DNA of 6,057 nt from NCBI GenBank assembly GCA_020427905.1, contig JAGQNU010000029.1:1-6057 (forward strand), written 5' to 3'. Below the pieces are notes generated by a model. The model was not told where the DNA came from, made no database searches, and worked only from the letters and a program-made list of their open reading frames with translations. Numbering within the stretch: the first letter of the stretch is position 1; each line of letters begins with the position of its first letter. The translations under genes were made by a program, and so were the position numbers. This DNA comes from Candidatus Saccharimonadota bacterium (lineage in GTDB: Bacteria; Patescibacteriota; Saccharimonadia; Saccharimonadales; UBA7683). Of this stretch, positions 4,724-6,057 are shown piece by piece.

Positions 4724-5755
4724 CTACAACGGGAGAAATGGGATAGAAATATCAGCGTAAATGATGTACAGTACCGCGCCAAGAATCACTACCAGAAGCA
4801 GCAGAATGTAGAGTGGTGTGTGATTTTGTTTGCTCAACTTAGACCAATCGTGCAACGTTGGGTGATACTCGTCGGTGTCATAGATATCAACAGGCTTTGG
4901 CTCATCACTCCCCTCTTCATCATCAAGGTTGTCGGATTGTAGTTGAATACTCTTGGTTGCCTCGGTGACAGTATCTGATGGTTTTGTATCGGCCGACACA
5001 TCATCGTCTTTGGAATCTTCTGGCCCGGAATCATCATCTGTCTCCAGATCCGGATCTTTATCAGTTTTATCAGCTTCAGCATCCTTAGCTTTATCGGGCA
5101 TTGAGCTAAATTCTACCGGTTCATCCTCTTTTTTGCCCTCAGTCTTTGCCGGTTTGGAAGCTCCCTCGTTTTTAATCTCCTCGACAGGCTCGGTATCATC
5201 TGTTGGCTTGTCTTCAGCTGCTTTTCGCTTCACCGGCACAATTTGCTCATCTTCAGACTCTTCGTCGTGCTCAGCCTGCACCGCTGCCACACCGCGCTTG
5301 ATCGGTTCCACAGATTTTTTGCTCATAACATTAAGCGAACCTGGGTTGTGTGTGTTGACAATAGCCGGTGCGGAAGAGGCGCTCGAACTTTTTTCAACTT
5401 TTGGTGCCGATGCATCGGTGGCTTTGTCATCCTCGTGAGCCTCGATCAACTTCTGCCCCGGGTGGGGAGATTTTAAGATTGACTCAGAACTTGTTGCCTC
5501 ATTGGGGTGGATAATGTCAAAGCTTTTCTTTCCAGCATGTTTGGTGCTTGGTTTGCTCTGTTTTTTTGGCAGAACAGGTTTGTCCATCTTCTCACCGCTT
5601 TTACCAAGTAATGCTTCGGTCTGTTTGGCGAGATCGCCTACCGCGCTCTCAAGCATAGCCTCGTCGTTCTTCTTGACGACTTTTTTAGTAGCCGATTTTT
5701 TTGTAGTAGTTTTCTTGGCAGGAGTCTTTTTTGTGGTCTTTTTAGTTGGCGCCAT
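4724..5755 (-). CDS. Unknown protein: lysine-rich (histone H1-like) N-terminus, acidic disordered middle, C-terminal membrane anchor (343 aa)
   Basis: I do not recognise this as a named family. Residues 1-29 hold 12 lysines arranged as six KK pairs every 4-5 residues among Thr/Ala/Pro (KKTTKKTPAKK style), like the nucleic-acid-binding tails of histone H1 or bacterial HU/AlgP-type proteins. Residues 31-52 could be a short amphipathic helix. Residues about 75-105 (GKKSFDIIHPNEAT, ILKSPHPGQKL) are less biased and may be a conserved linear motif. About 160-300 is highly acidic and low in complexity; 225-256 has 16 Asp/Glu in 32 residues. One hydrophobic helix at about 315-333 (YILLLLVVILGAVLYIIY) is followed by only ten residues. 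Lysines before it and aspartate after it suggest N-terminus in, like a tail-anchored protein. The ATG at 5755 is 2 bases after the tpiA stop, with AAGGTGA at 5766-5772 as ribosome site, so it is probably co-transcribed with tpiA. A role in tethering DNA or RNA to the membrane is only a hypothesis. Confidence 0.88.
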   Translation of the reverse strand: MAPTKKTTKKTPAKKTTTKKSATKKVVKKNDEAMLESAVGDLAKQTEALLGKSGEKMDKPVLPKKQSKPSTKHAGKKSFDIIHPNEATSSESILKSPHPGQKLIEAHEDDKATDASAPKVEKSSSASSAPAIVNTHNPGSLNVMSKKSVEPIKRGVAAVQAEHDEESEDEQIVPVKRKAAEDKPTDDTEPVEEIKNEGASKPAKTEGKKEDEPVEFSSMPDKAKDAEADKTDKDPDLETDDDSGPEDSKDDDVSADTKPSDTVTEATKSIQLQSDNLDDEEGSDEPKPVDIYDTDEYHPTLHDWSKLSKQNHTPLYILLLLVVILGAVLYIIYADISIPFLPL

Positions 5756-5757
5756 TG

Positions 5758-6057
5758 TTAACCCTTCACCTTACCCGAGTTGTTAGTTTCGCGAGTCTTC
5801 AACAGACTCTCTGCTCTCTCAACAATCGGCCAGAACGTACCGACAGAGAGGCTCGCTCCGCCAACCAACAGCCCGTCAATTCCTTCAGCTTGCAGATATG
5901 CGCCGCAGTTCTCTTTGTTGACACTTCCGCCGTAGAGAATCGAAACCTTGTTGGCAGCATCAAAACCGTAGAGCATAGCAATCTCTGAGCGTATTTTTTT
6001 GACTGCCTTCACAGCATCATCTGGATGCGCAAACTTACCCGTACCAATTGCCCAGAC
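5758..6057 (-). CDS. tpiA: Triosephosphate isomerase, C-terminal 99 residues (start outside window)
   Basis: Glycolytic enzyme interconverting dihydroxyacetone phosphate and glyceraldehyde 3-phosphate in the cytoplasm. The visible part begins with VWAIGTGK, the flexible phosphate-gripping loop 6; by family comparison the catalytic glutamate lies just outside the window edge. Further on come LYGGSVNKEN (visible residues 41-50, loop 7) and GLLVGGASL (62-70, loop 8 phosphate-binding strand), then the final helix FWPIVERAESLL. All landmarks are in the right order and spacing, with no frameshift. After the last helix there is a 13-residue polar tail (KTRETNNSGKVKG) that is a little longer than usual; its codons also contain the ribosome binding site of the next gene. 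Roughly the N-terminal 60% of the enzyme is missing because of the window edge, not because of damage. Confidence 0.97.
   Translation of the reverse strand, partial: VWAIGTGKFAHPDDAVKAVKKIRSEIAMLYGFDAANKVSILYGGSVNKENCGAYLQAEGIDGLLVGGASLSVGTFWPIVERAESLLKTRETNNSGKVKG

Noticed and set aside
4953..5438. Plus-strand open frame of 161 codons, serine-rich
   Set aside because: It is the antisense of the Asp/Glu/Ser/Thr-rich low-complexity part of the membrane-anchored protein gene. Its serine bias is explained by those codons read backwards, and no domain is recognisable.
5670..5755. A-rich repeated AAAAAG-type codons at the start of the membrane-anchored protein gene as a DNA repeat or slippery frameshift site
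   Set aside because: The units are not identical at DNA level and follow from lysine pairs. The frame continues cleanly for 343 codons, so there is no evidence of frameshifting.

Overview
The window carries seven protein-coding genes, all on the minus strand and packed almost without gaps, so it reads from high to low coordinates. In transcription order they are: the 3' end of triosephosphate isomerase (tpiA, cut by the window edge); a lysine-rich, acidic, C-terminally membrane-anchored protein of unknown function; a UvrD/PcrA DNA helicase; a Nudix hydrolase; a secreted G5/DUF348-type cell-wall protein with a C-terminal lysozyme-like domain; a second, Ap4A-hydrolase-like Nudix protein; and a 2H phosphoesterase (LigT / 2'-5' RNA ligase family) cut by the other window edge. 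I see no tRNA, rRNA, CRISPR array, insertion sequence or phage gene. No stretch over 300 bases lacks a gene.

Organism: base composition is roughly balanced and spacing is very tight (4-base ATGA overlaps, a TAATG stop/start, gaps of 2, 27 and 62 bases). The G5/DUF348 protein ends in a cysteine-rich lysozyme-like domain, and the helicase has the motif III variant GDDWQSIYSWRGAD. Together with two small Nudix genes and a compact layout this fits a small-genome Candidate Phyla Radiation bacterium, most likely Candidatus Saccharibacteria (TM7). That is inference from gene style, not proof. UGA acts as a normal stop, which argues against the UGA-reassigning Gracilibacteria/Absconditabacteria.

Layout: block A (4724-6057) is tpiA plus the unknown membrane-anchored protein, 2 bases apart and probably co-transcribed. 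Block B (2106-4696) is pcrA plus a Nudix gene overlapping by ATGA. An extended -10 element sits just before pcrA, so close that the message could start at the GTG start codon. Block C (1-2043) is the cell-wall protein, a Nudix gene and the 2H phosphoesterase, linked by TAATG and ATGA junctions.

The most structured non-coding DNA is the B/C junction (2044-2137). It holds a near-perfect dyad in the end of the Nudix gene, an extended -10 (TGATATAAT) whose TGA is that gene's stop codon, and two directly abutting stem-loops that fill nearly the whole predicted 5' leader of the cell-wall gene. Most of the window is recognisable housekeeping or cell-envelope content. The two places that deserve a second look are this leader and the membrane-anchored lysine-rich/acidic protein.
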